A stretch of DNA of 16,818 bases, from assembly GCA_013115135.1 (NCBI GenBank), contig JABANP010000799.1, positions 1-16,818 of the forward strand, written 5' to 3'. This DNA is from Perkinsus olseni. Its lineage: Eukaryota > Perkinsozoa > Perkinsida > Perkinsidae. The translations under genes were made by a program, and so were the position numbers. The notes under the pieces were generated by a model. That model searched no databases. It saw nothing but the letters and a program-made list of their open reading frames with translations, and was not told the origin of the DNA. Position 1 is the stretch's first letter. The number at the start of each line of letters is the position of its first letter. Positions 1-7,876 of the stretch are shown here, piece after piece.

Positions 1-474
1 CTACCTGTCTCTTTAAATTCTCTTCAGCCATCGTCCCATGAAGACCAGCGAAGGTTTGAAGCTTTTTTCCGCCTCCTTTTTCCTTTCAACAATTTTATTT
101 TTTTTCGGCCGAAATCAAGTTGTCTTGGTTGCCAAACCATTCTCGCTTGTTGTATCTATTAGGTACTACTACCTGGACGTGCCTTATCAAGAAACCAACC
201 GATTACCTACCTGTCTGATCTCGTCTCGTGTATTCCATCTAACCAGGGACTATCATCTTGAATGGCTGCTTCAATACCATTCCCATTCTCGTACGCCACT
301 ACCATTCGCCCGCCCAACCCCTTCACCATTCTATCTCCCTCTGTCAACATGAGTACCTCTTTTTCTACTTCTCGGGCCACCGCAAGGTCCCGAAAATATT
401 CAGACGACTCGCCCGATTTCCTCCTTTGGCCGGAAGAACTGGGACTTCGATGTACTCAGCCATGGCTTTGTGCC

Positions 475-504
475 AGGCCTAAGGGCTCAGCCCTTTCTAG
501 GCCT
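475..504. repeat. Nested hairpin, 7 bp plus 6 bp stem
   Basis: The outer arms AGGCCTA (475-481) and TAGGCCT (498-504) are exact reverse complements. The inner arms AGGGCT (482-487) and AGCCCT (489-494) pair around a single C, with TTC as a bulge on the 3' side. This would fold into a strong hairpin in DNA or RNA. It overlaps the end of a short open frame. Confidence 0.7.
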
Positions 505-530
505 ATATAATTGACAATAATCTCATCGTC

Positions 531-547
531 CTGGACGTTGCGTCCAG
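531..547. repeat. Perfect 7-bp hairpin with a 3-base loop
   Basis: CTGGACG (531-537) and CGTCCAG (541-547) pair exactly around the loop TTG. It lies 26 bases after the hairpin at 475-504, so the two could form a double stem-loop. No poly-T run follows closely enough to call a terminator. Confidence 0.65.
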
Positions 548-1525
548 TAATCCAGGTTTTACCCCATAGCACCAATCACAACAGCGTCTCTTCCATATCG
601 GGCACATCTATTGATGGTACGGTGATATTTGAGATACATAAGCCATTTTTCGCATGGGTCATAGTGTGCTGTTAGTAACTGCCAGTTACTCAGTCTTTGA
701 ATTATGAACCACTTCACCGGTTACTTTTTCCTCTGGGAGTAATTGTTGCGCACACCATCTTATGTGACTGATGACTCGGAAACCGCTTGACCCACGGGGC
801 ATATTGTTTGAGGGTAATAAGCCAAGCTAAGTACTTAAGATATGTCAAATTAAGTCTGAACCTCTGCAACCACTATGACTTCGGCAATTGTCTCCGTCAC
901 CGACTTGACTTCAACCGGTCACCATAAATCATAATTAAGGTCGAATAAATAATCGAATAACCATAAATCGTCAGTTTCCACATCATACTTTCATCATACG
1001 GTTAGAGTGGTAACCCTCGGAGCGATGGATTCAACTCATTGAGAACTCCTCAAGGTAGTCTCAAACCTCGCGATTGTTCCAGCGAGATCTCTCACCACCA
1101 TAAAAGTGGTAGGAGAACAGCCAGTCCGCAGAGTCTCGAACGGACTCCGCTGCTCGAGAATCAGTACGAAGAAACCAATCCGGTTCCAATTTGCCGACCG
1201 CGGTACCGATCATAGTGAAAGACATGACTAGTCGGGATGTACGGGTTCCGTACTACCACGCAACATTGAACTTCAATGATTGAAGACATCCAAGCGACTA
1301 TAACGGAATATTGAACCGCAATGATCAAGGTGTTACCTAGCCCACTATTAGGCCACCCTGAGGCCGAGGCCTCACACTGGTATACGCGTATCCCTAGCTT
1401 AGACTGTCGAACTTAGACAGATGCAGGGAGCAGCCCTTTGAACTCTCTGAATCTACCTCCCATATCCTTAGAGTAGCCTACTGCATTGCGATTTCGTATC
1501 ATGGACGATGGATGTTGTTACAACA

Positions 1526-1713
1526 TCAGACTTCATTAGGCATGTGAAGGCGCACTAGACCCGAATGACGCTCTCGCTTCTGCATGCACGTTCTGAGGAG
1601 ACCTGATTCGGCCATCCATCGAGGCTCGTTGACAGCTAAGACGCTCAACTCTATCAATTCGCTGCATTTTTCCGCCAAACCGCCGTACGCGTCCTGCCGC
1701 AGGACTCCTGCGG
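1526..1713 (-). CDS. Possible exon of an unknown minus-strand gene
   Basis: A minus-strand frame of about 60 codons ends in a stop at 1526-1528. Its composition is protein-like (mixed charged and hydrophobic residues, with EKCSELIELS and LAVNEPRWMAES in sequence). On the minus strand a plausible acceptor, TTATCCGCAG, comes just before it, and the frame would start at the palindrome 1697-1713. No domain is recognised. An in-frame ATG lies just upstream of the acceptor, so it could also be a small independent open frame or chance. The MITE-like element at 1745-1976 would lie upstream of it. Confidence 0.2.
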
Positions 1714-1744
1714 ATAACATACGAATCTGATGAGATCCCTCATT

Positions 1745-1976
1745 GGAGATGCACCCGCGTAGTGAAAAACGCTAGCGAAAAACACATCACGAATTTCACT
1801 TCGCGAAAAATCGTGAGAAAAAAGATAAATCGCGAAAAAGTACGATTCGTGATTTTCGCGAAAGGCGGTTTTCAGTACCGTTTTTTCGCGATGTGATAAA
1901 GTCGATTATCACTTCGCGTTTTTCGCGTTTATCACATCGTGATTAACGCGATTTCGCGTTTAACGGGTGCATCTCC
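1745..1976. mobile_element. MITE-like element with 13-bp terminal inverted repeats
   Basis: The ends GGAGATGCACCCG (1745-1757) and CGGGTGCATCTCC (1964-1976) are perfect 13-bp inverted repeats, each flanked outside by ATT, a possible 3-bp target duplication. The 232-bp interior has no coding frame. It is dominated by variants of TTCGCG and CGCGAAAA and contains an inner 12-bp inverted repeat (CGATGTGATAAA at 1889-1900 against 1928-1939). Size, ends and lack of coding fit a non-autonomous DNA transposon. A 3-bp duplication would be compatible with a PIF/Harbinger-type mobiliser, although ATT is not its usual target. The superfamily is not established. Confidence 0.75.
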
Positions 1977-2111
1977 ATTGTAGTACCCCTGTTTCTTGAT
2001 GATAATGACCTGCATTTGGCTGCATTTGCAATTGCCTGCATCCCTTTTGTAGCCACGGGAAAGGTAGCATCGAAAATAAGGCTATCGCTGCCATAAGGGC
2101 GTTGCTATTCA

Positions 2112-2501
2112 ATGGAACATCTTCTGTTTGGAACCAGACTTACCGGTAGACCTTTGTCGCCGAACTTAGGAGCCAGAATCTTCATGGATGATGTAATGAG
2201 CTCAGACTGCTTACGCCTCTCGCTAGTAGACTTACACGAGGTGGTGTCACTAGTAGTGACACCGCCGTTTTCCGCGGCCGAGAAAATTATGGGTTTCCGT
2301 CGGAAACTTTCCGAAGAGGAGCCACTTCGATAGTTTGAAACTATTAGTTTCACCGAGGGTACATCGGAGAGAGATTTCAATGAAATCGGAAATCATTTCA
2401 TGGTGAATTCACTTTCTCCCGAACTCTCCGAAAAAGTCACCCGGGCCTACGCGCCGTTCCCGCTTTGCAGTTTCGCTGCAAATTGCACTACTGTTAATTG
2501 A
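2112..2501 (+). pseudogene. Open frame of 129 codons broken by one TAG
   Basis: One plus-strand frame runs from ATG 2112 to TGA 2499-2501, with a single in-frame TAG at 2331-2333. The first part has 73 codons and the second 55. Both halves look protein-like: the first has KLSEEEPLR just before the TAG, and the second contains LSPELSEKV. No family is recognised. It could be a decayed gene or retroelement fragment, two exons whose splice sites I misjudge, or chance: each half alone is not long enough to be compelling. The frame overlaps a run of exact palindromes, one of which contains the TAG. Confidence 0.3.
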
Positions 2502-2528
2502 TTTCATTACAGTTCTGACATTAATGTC
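2243..2528. repeat. Cluster of exact short palindromes
   Basis: Within 290 bases I find: a 10-bp-arm palindrome at 2243-2263 with one central base; 7-bp-arm palindromes with one central base at 2293-2307, 2330-2344 and 2373-2387; GTGAATTCAC at 2403-2412; a 7-bp stem with a 5-base loop at 2464-2482; and GACATTAATGTC at 2517-2528. An odd palindrome with 7-bp arms is expected about once in 16 kb of random sequence, so three within 100 bases is far from chance. Their role is unknown. Confidence 0.75.
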
Positions 2529-2746
2529 GTCGACGGATATTCCAGGAGGCCAATCCGAAGATCACACTCAATCGGAGGAGGCTCAACAGGTGGCTCGATC
2601 GAAGCCTTCAACCAAGTCATCCCGGTGAGTCAGGTCAACCAAGAGAATGACGTTAGGGCCGAGACTGAAGTCGATCAGGAGCAAGAAGTGAGATGAGTCC
2701 TCCGAAATTTCTTGGTCCGGCATCGTAGCTCCCTCTTTGTCAGACG

Positions 2747-5700
2747 ATGGTAGAAGCGGGCGGCGAGGCAAGGGAGGAGGTAAGACATGGTGGCACATGA
2801 TGCAAGCTCAATAGTATTGATTTAATACAGTGTTTGCTCTTCCGGTGGTGGGTGCAATTCGCAGCCATGACAGGGTTGTGGACCTTGTCGTCGATTCGAT
2901 AATACTGCCCAATGTCTGTCAATGACCGCCCTACGGGGAGACCTGACTGTTAGTCGCCTGCAGCGCGTTCAGGTTGAACGGTTCAACGTGCCACGTTCAG
3001 GTTGAAGACTACGAGGTGATTGACTCAGAGGACTGTCAGCCTGGCGATGAATCTTTCGAAGGACCTCCGGAAGTGAGCGATGAGAGGCGGCTTCTTTATC
3101 GCCGGCTCAGTGAGCTGGTGACTCGAACCGTGCTCACCGTTTTTGTCGCGAACTGTGACAAGGCTGAGTCATTGACGCCCGGCCTTGTGGTATCATGAGC
3201 GTCTGAGCGCACCTCGGCCACCTTCTGCCCGGACCATGAACTCGATGTTCCAGGGAGCAGTTGGTCGAGTGAACTCCATACTATGAGGTGGCTCACACTT
3301 CTTACGGGCCACCGGAGACTTCATCGCGGCGCAAGTAACAGATTCGCACTCTCTCAGTTGCACGCAAGCGTCTACTGGTTCATAGTTGATTTAGCGGATA
3401 TACTATAGCCTAGCGACGATTACCAACGCTATTCTTTAAGGGTCTCTAGGCAGCCACTGTTGTACACAAATTGATTTCTTTTTCGGAGCTCAGGCCGCCG
3501 AGAGCCCTGGCTCTCAACCGGTGGAAGCGGCGTTTGAGGGGGAAGCGATTGACGTACAATAGACGATGGTTGCCTGTGGTTACTAATCATTCTCCCTTCT
3601 TCAGGTTGAAGGCACTGCAGTAAACCCGCTCGCTGAGGATATCAATGGGAACGAGGAAGAGATCGCGGATGCTGATGCTGTACCGTCGGATACGATCAGT
3701 CTGAGCCATTATTCGGACAGGCTGAAGGTCTAGCTTCTCGAACTACTATACCATTCAGAAGTCTATTTGGCGGATAAGGCCGCTTATATGGGGGTCGAGG
3801 ATTTCACGTTGGTGGCTTGAGACAGCAAATTGGCGGTAGGGTCGAATAGAACTGTCACTGTCATGCACTGTCGCGCAGTTGTGTCACGCTGAGAATAGCA
3901 GCGGGAAGATTTCAGGTATGGCTCAAGTTGACCCCCCTAGATTGATGTCCTTATCAGCGAAATTAACTCCCTTAACCATGAAATTGTGTGCCTTATTCGC
4001 GGGCTTGAATTCCTTATTCGGGGCCTGCCGCTAAAATGACTTTTCTATCCGCCAATTGTATACCCCTGTCTCGACCCTACCGCCAATTTGCTGTCTCAAG
4101 CCACCAACGTGAAATCCTCGACCCCCATACAAGCGGCCTTATCCGCCAAATAGATTTCTGAATGGTATAGTTTGGGACTAGTAGAACGCCGAGGATTCCA
4201 TGTTCGCGCAGTCATCAATATCAGCAGTCATTTTTGAGACTCCTTTTTCCGTAAATTGATTATTTTATGGTCCACAGCTGAGCACGCAGCGCTACCCGCG
4301 GCGCAGGTTAGACAGAAACAGGAGCTGGTGGCCCTAACTGAACAGCGGAATCGCCTCGAGGATATGTTGCGGCAGGCAAGAGAGCAAAAAGGCCGCCTAC
4401 TCAAGTACACCGCCTTGAACCTCGGCTGTCGGCTGAGGTGGCTTCTTCCAGGGACAGGGATATCCTCGAAGCTAGAACAGCTCAGTGGATTGATTTGGAA
4501 AAGAAGAGGAACCGTAGGGGCGCTGAGTATCTGGTGGGTATGCATTGATTCTTAGAGGAGGGTGAGAAGCCTGGAGAAGAGGCGGTGGCAGAACCTGATA
4601 TCAAGGTAGAGATCGAGGGTTCGATCCTCGGGGGAGGCATTTCTCCGCAGGTGACGGACCACAAGTACGTAACTGTTCTCCACAGCGTGCACTCTGCCCG
4701 TCTGGGACTCAGAGAACAGGAGGTGAGTGTTTTCGTGTTGCGAACATCACTGTCATTTACTATATTGCTATGCCGTATCTAAGGGGCTTCAAATGCCTCA
4801 GTGCAATATCTCGTCGTAGAAAATGTAGTAGTAGAATAACGCACCAACGGTAGATTGAGCTCATTGTGAACGAGATGGAGCAGATAGAAAGTGGAGTAGT
4901 TGAGAGAATGGGAGTTGATGATGCGAAGCTGAGATGAGCACAGCTTGCCTGTGTTATGTAGAAGGTGCATTCAATGCAATTGGTGTAGAATTCACCAATT
5001 TGGTGGACGGTTTCAGCATGTGTTCCTTTACTGCAATTATAAACACCTTGGTACTGCACTAGAGACTTTCGACGAGAATCTTCGGTCTGTCACTGTCATT
5101 CTTGAGTGTAGCGTCGACTCTCGTCGGCCCGAATTTTTTTCTGTATACCTGGAAAGGTCGTCGTGCGATTCACCAGGGTGGAAGGGCGTGTCTCTTCTCT
5201 CAGGATAGAAGCACGAAGGCCGTGGATGATCTCGGAGCGGTGTTGGAGGACAAGAAAGCCAAAGTTGGCGAATGTCGAGATGCTCTCAGGTGGGTTTTGC
5301 CTGAGCTGCGTAGGTTCAAGACCGACTGATTGATGACACAACACCTGGGTTCTGCCATCTTGAATCCATTGCTTCTGACCACGGTCTGAGATTCTTCTAC
5401 AATCAGCCCAGTCCCACACCCGGACCGCTACCTTCCCGGACAGTGCACCATGGGCTGATTGAGAACACAACACCCGGGTCTCGCCACCTGGGATCCAACC
5501 TTTCACTTGCTGTCTTCTTATCATCCGCCACTTAGCTCCGGCGTAGCTTTTTATCGGACAAAAATAGGATCAGCGGTGTGTACTTAACAGTTGGCATTGT
5601 AGCTTTTGATCAGGGAATTCAAGCGTCAAGTGGCGCGAAACAGCGAGTACGTGCGCAGCGGGAAGAAGATACCTCTCAAGGTTATCCAGGTGAGTGAACA

Positions 5701-6833
5701 GATCAGAATCGGAGTTTTTGTGCACGGAGTTTATCGGTTCGATCTCGACTGTTGATTGGCCCGCTTGTGAATTCTGATGCTGTCTTGCGGACCATTTCGA
5801 AGAGAGTTTCGGAGCTCACAGACGGCGCTAGACGGCCCTGCCATCAATTAAACTGAAGGCTGTCATCAATCGAAGTAAAAGCTTGCATAAATTAGACTAC
5901 TGTTATGAATAAGACTGAACGGCGTTTAGGAAACGCTTTTTTCCTCGTCGCAGGAAGTTGAGGACTTTGAACTGGACAAGAACAGCGAGGTGGAGGAAGC
6001 CCGAGGGACACACATAACGCTGAAGAACCGACTAACTCAGCTTGAAGATGAGCTCCGCAAGAAGGACCAGCTAGCAGAGGGACTTCACCTTATAGGTTCG
6101 TCCTTGACGGTTCGGACGAGCGAAATGCAGGCTCTTGTCGGTCGCCCTGTTATACTCGTGAAGCATCTAGCGCTCCTTTTCGTTCCTGCGATATGGTGGT
6201 CGTCAGATTTCGAGCAGCTGAAGATTGAAAACCAGACTCTGAGTGAGAAGATTGAGGAACGTCAAGAACAAGTTCAGAGACTGAAAAAGAAGACAGTCAC
6301 AACAATACAAGTCTGTCGCTTGAATATGGAGATGCCGGGATTCGAACCCGGGACCTTATGCATGCAAGCGGGTTTGATACGTCCCTGTAGGTTCTGGCTC
6401 ACATGCGAGAGAAGATGCAATTCCTTGAGAAACGAGGAGAGACCATTCACTCCTCTCTAGCTGAGCTGGACAAAGTACAGGGGTTCCGAAATTGTCCCGT
6501 TCTCTGGAATTAACGTTGGCTTGCTTTTCTGATTGCTTTTTTGTTTTGTTTGTTGTTTTCTATTTCGCAGGAATTGGTCGGCCAAAGAGATCTCATTGCT
6601 AAGACGAAGCACGACCGTGACGAGTACCGCACCGAGAACGATCGACTGCGACAACAGGCCGGGATAGTTGACTCCAAGCTCATCACGAAGGACCATGAGA
6701 ACAGGTGCCGACATTTGAGTGGTCTCTGGCACGAGTCGTTGGCAGGAAAGCGCGAGTGGCGGAGCTGAAGGAGATCGTCGCCGCTCTGCATGGGAATCAT
6801 GAGAGGCTGTTGAATTACGTGGCTAAACGATGA
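2747..6833 (+). CDS. CCDC96: CCDC96/CFAP184 axonemal coiled-coil protein, 15 exons
   Basis: Exons: 2747-2779, 3001-3117, 3494-3553, 3605-3727, 4307-4404, 4452-4513, 4556-4605, 4651-4722, 5204-5289, 5614-5689, 5954-6095, 6207-6310, 6391-6474, 6571-6704, 6746-6833. All junctions are GT-AG with matching phases and total 1329 nt (442 codons plus TGA). The ATG at 2747 is the first after an in-frame TAG at 2726. Residues 1-111 are acidic and probably disordered; from about 112 the protein is charged coiled coil. Residues 300-317 read AEGLHLIDFEQLKIENQT, the hallmark of the CCDC113/CCDC96 domain (former DUF4201), preceded by the family's basic segment with SGKKIP (about 249-254). In the family, CCDC96 pairs with CCDC113 near radial spoke 3 and the nexin-dynein regulatory complex and supports ciliary beating. 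The C-terminal half (235-442) is sure. Small N-terminal exons, especially the joins at 4514-4555 and 4606-4650, are less so. No frameshift is needed. Confidence 0.9.
2966..3006 (+). repeat. Duplicated splice acceptor of CCDC96 exon 2
   Basis: CGTTCAGGTTGAA occurs exactly at 2966-2978 and again at 2994-3006, 28 bases apart. The second copy holds the acceptor used in the gene model (AG at 2999-3000). The first copy offers an identical acceptor, but splicing there adds 28 nt and quickly reaches a stop. The 15-bp palindrome GTTGAAC-G-GTTCAAC (2973-2987) lies between the two acceptors. Confidence 0.65.
3745..4171. repeat. Foldback element: two 101-bp inverted arms in a CCDC96 intron
   Basis: Positions 3745-3845 and 4071-4171 are reverse complements of equal length with 2 mismatches in 101 and no gaps, separated by 225 bases. 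The whole element lies in the 579-nt intron 3728-4306. The interior has no useful open frame. I see no clear target-site duplication. High arm identity suggests recent origin or gene-conversion upkeep. It could be a non-autonomous long-TIR transposon or a simple inverted duplication; when transcribed in the pre-mRNA it would form a long double-stranded hairpin. Confidence 0.85.
5326..5497. repeat. Diverged 129-bp-period repeat in a CCDC96 intron
   Basis: The 43-bp segments 5326-5368 and 5455-5497 are similar along their full length (about 80% by eye, both starting CTGATTGA and sharing ACACAACACC). They are 129 bases apart, inside intron 5290-5613. Between them a 10-bp inverted repeat, AATCAGCCCA (5401-5410) and TGGGCTGATT (5451-5460), brackets a GC-rich 40-base core. 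This looks like a small repeat relic; the minus strand is open across it only by chance. Confidence 0.6.
6327..6368 (-). pseudogene. 3' half of a tRNA-Ala(UGC), inside a CCDC96 intron
   Basis: Read on the minus strand from 6368 to 6327 this is a canonical tRNA 3' half. It has an anticodon loop CTTGCAT with anticodon TGC, the 3' anticodon stem GCATA, variable loop AGGTC, a perfect T arm (CCGGG, TTCGAAT, CCCGG), acceptor strand CATCTCC and discriminator A. The 5' half is missing: the bases before the loop do not pair with the anticodon stem, and no D arm is found on either side. It fills over half of the 80-nt intron 6311-6390 and lies antisense to the gene. Confidence 0.85.
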
Positions 6834-6953
6834 TCGATTTCAGTGTGTGGCCAGTAGATTTTCAAGAGTTGCGTTAGTATCGGGGAATCGGCAACATGTA
6901 CAGTGTTAAGACGATAGGGTCATGTTGCTTCTCCGTTGTTGCTCATAGTCGAT

Positions 6954-7410
6954 GCGAGGCGAGAAGGAGTGTGAAGTCTTTCTACCTAGTTCCGTTCGTG
7001 TTGCTGTACGCGGACTTAGTCTGGTACCAACTTGTTACCTTGTGATTCTTCAGCGTTTTACATTAGCTGCAGCACGCAAGTACTAGATAGATTGGTGCAA
7101 TACCCTTTGTTGATCCCTTTGTCATTATCACTACCACAAGCTACATCACCAAGGTGTTGGGTTGACTATGAGAGCGACCAGGAGAAACATTCGAAGTGTC
7201 AGCTTTGCACGCATATTAGATTGGATAACTCGACAAGAGTCGTTTACAGTGGTTCTTGAGTTATAACTACAGTAATAACAAGTAGCAACGTAGTTCTTGA
7301 GTTATAACTACAGTAATAACAAGTAGCAACGTGGTTCTTGTAGCTAACGCGAGGCGAGGAGTGTAAAGTCTTTCTACCTAGTTCCATCGAGGTGTGAGCT
7401 TTGCACGCAT
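6954..7410. repeat. Nested duplication with unequal spacing
   Basis: Segment A occurs at 6954-6993 and 7349-7385 (nearly identical, with a 3-base gap). Segment B occurs at 7196-7214 and 7392-7410 (18 of 19 bases identical). A and B are 202 bases apart in the first copy but only 6 apart in the second. So the first copy gained, or the second lost, about 200 bases. The tandem repeat at 7252-7340 lies between the copies. Confidence 0.65.
7252..7340. repeat. 41-bp tandem repeat, about 2.2 copies
   Basis: A 41-bp unit beginning GTTCTTGAG starts at 7252 and again at 7293, almost identical, with a third partial copy (GTTCTTG) at 7334. The unit contains TTATAACTACAGTAATAAC. It looks like a recent minisatellite expansion. 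Confidence 0.85.
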
Positions 7411-7554
7411 GCACAAGACGATCGGTACTGAAGTACATCGTCAAGCCGGGTCGAACTAAGCCGTTGGATTCAACAGCACATAGAGAGGTTAAGTAGGGGT
7501 TTGCTCATTTCTCCCTCACGCATGCCATCTTACATTCATTTACTGCATTGCGGT

Positions 7555-7595
7555 GGATCTCAAAAAGATCCCGGGTTCAAATCACGGCTCAGTCA
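7555..7595 (+). other. tRNA-like 3' end relic, uncertain
   Basis: GGATCT and AGATCC form a 6-bp hairpin near 7555-7571, followed by CGGGTTCAAATC, a good RNA polymerase III B-box-like motif, with a nearly pairing T arm (one mismatch). No convincing D arm or acceptor partner lies upstream, and the loop before it is not a normal anticodon loop. It could be a decayed tRNA, a tRNA-derived SINE end, or chance. Confidence 0.25.
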
Positions 7596-7876
7596 CTTCT
7601 CTGTCATTTATATATTAGTGCTAGCCTCGAGCTGACAGGCCTATTGTGACACGCTAGTCGGCCTAGTGATAGGTCCACTATGGGACATTGCAAGTCGAAA
7701 GATTCCCTCTTGTCTGATCTTAAGGGAAACGGTGCCTCTGCCTCAGCTTCAGTTCTCTAGCCGTTAATCTAGAAGAATCTTGCAATCTTGGATTTCCCCA
7801 AAATTTGGTAAGTTGCACGTACCACAGAGCTCGGCCGTTCCGAAGGCATGGAGCTGAGCCACTCGTCATCTTTCAG

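Larger units (their letters stand above)
1..1744. other. Left flank without a confident gene; palindrome-bearing
   Basis: I see no gene here that I can support. Three overlapping plus-strand open frames lie in 38-510; the one starting at 262 has a second ATG at 349 and is rich in Ser, Thr and Pro. None shows a known motif. The stretch 550-1500 has no open frame worth reporting. It does hold several exact short palindromes: 482-494, 1239-1253 (three-base loop), 1511-1527 and 1697-1713. A gene with small exons could be hidden here. Confidence 0.5.
6834..7876. other. Interval between CCDC96 and PNKP exons; repeats, no resolved gene
   Basis: This stretch begins at the CCDC96 stop and should hold the CCDC96 3' UTR and the upstream exons of the PNKP-like gene, but I could not identify any such exon. 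A likely donor (GTAAGT at about 7810) could end one more upstream exon, giving an intron up to 7876. The left part is occupied by a nested duplication and a tandem repeat, listed separately. Confidence 0.5.

Noticed and set aside
4278..4306. Start of CCDC96 exon 5 at the earlier acceptor (AG at 4276-4277)
   Set aside because: Joined in phase to exon 4 it soon reaches a TAA; the acceptor at 4305-4306 stays open and gives a continuous coiled coil.
4534..4555. An intron of 18 or 22 nt around the TGA after RRGAEYL
   Set aside because: Such sizes are below normal spliceosomal limits; a 42-nt intron (4514-4555) keeps the phase and matches the size of the other short introns.
5096..5524. A 142-codon minus-strand open frame
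   Set aside because: It lies antisense to CCDC96 exon 9 and a repeat-bearing intron; repeated peptide pieces in it come from the 129-bp-period DNA repeat.
6327..6368. A functional, split or permuted tRNA gene
   Set aside because: No D arm or 5' acceptor strand is found on either side, and the bases before the anticodon loop do not pair with the 3' anticodon stem.
5990..6460. A 156-codon plus-strand open frame
   Set aside because: It reads through two introns of CCDC96, including the tRNA half (giving the MPGFEPGT string typical of translated antisense tRNA). The spliced model restores the conserved family sequence, so this frame is not the product.
7252..7340. CRISPR array
   Set aside because: The 41-bp units are head to tail without spacers, and the genome is eukaryotic; it is a plain tandem repeat.
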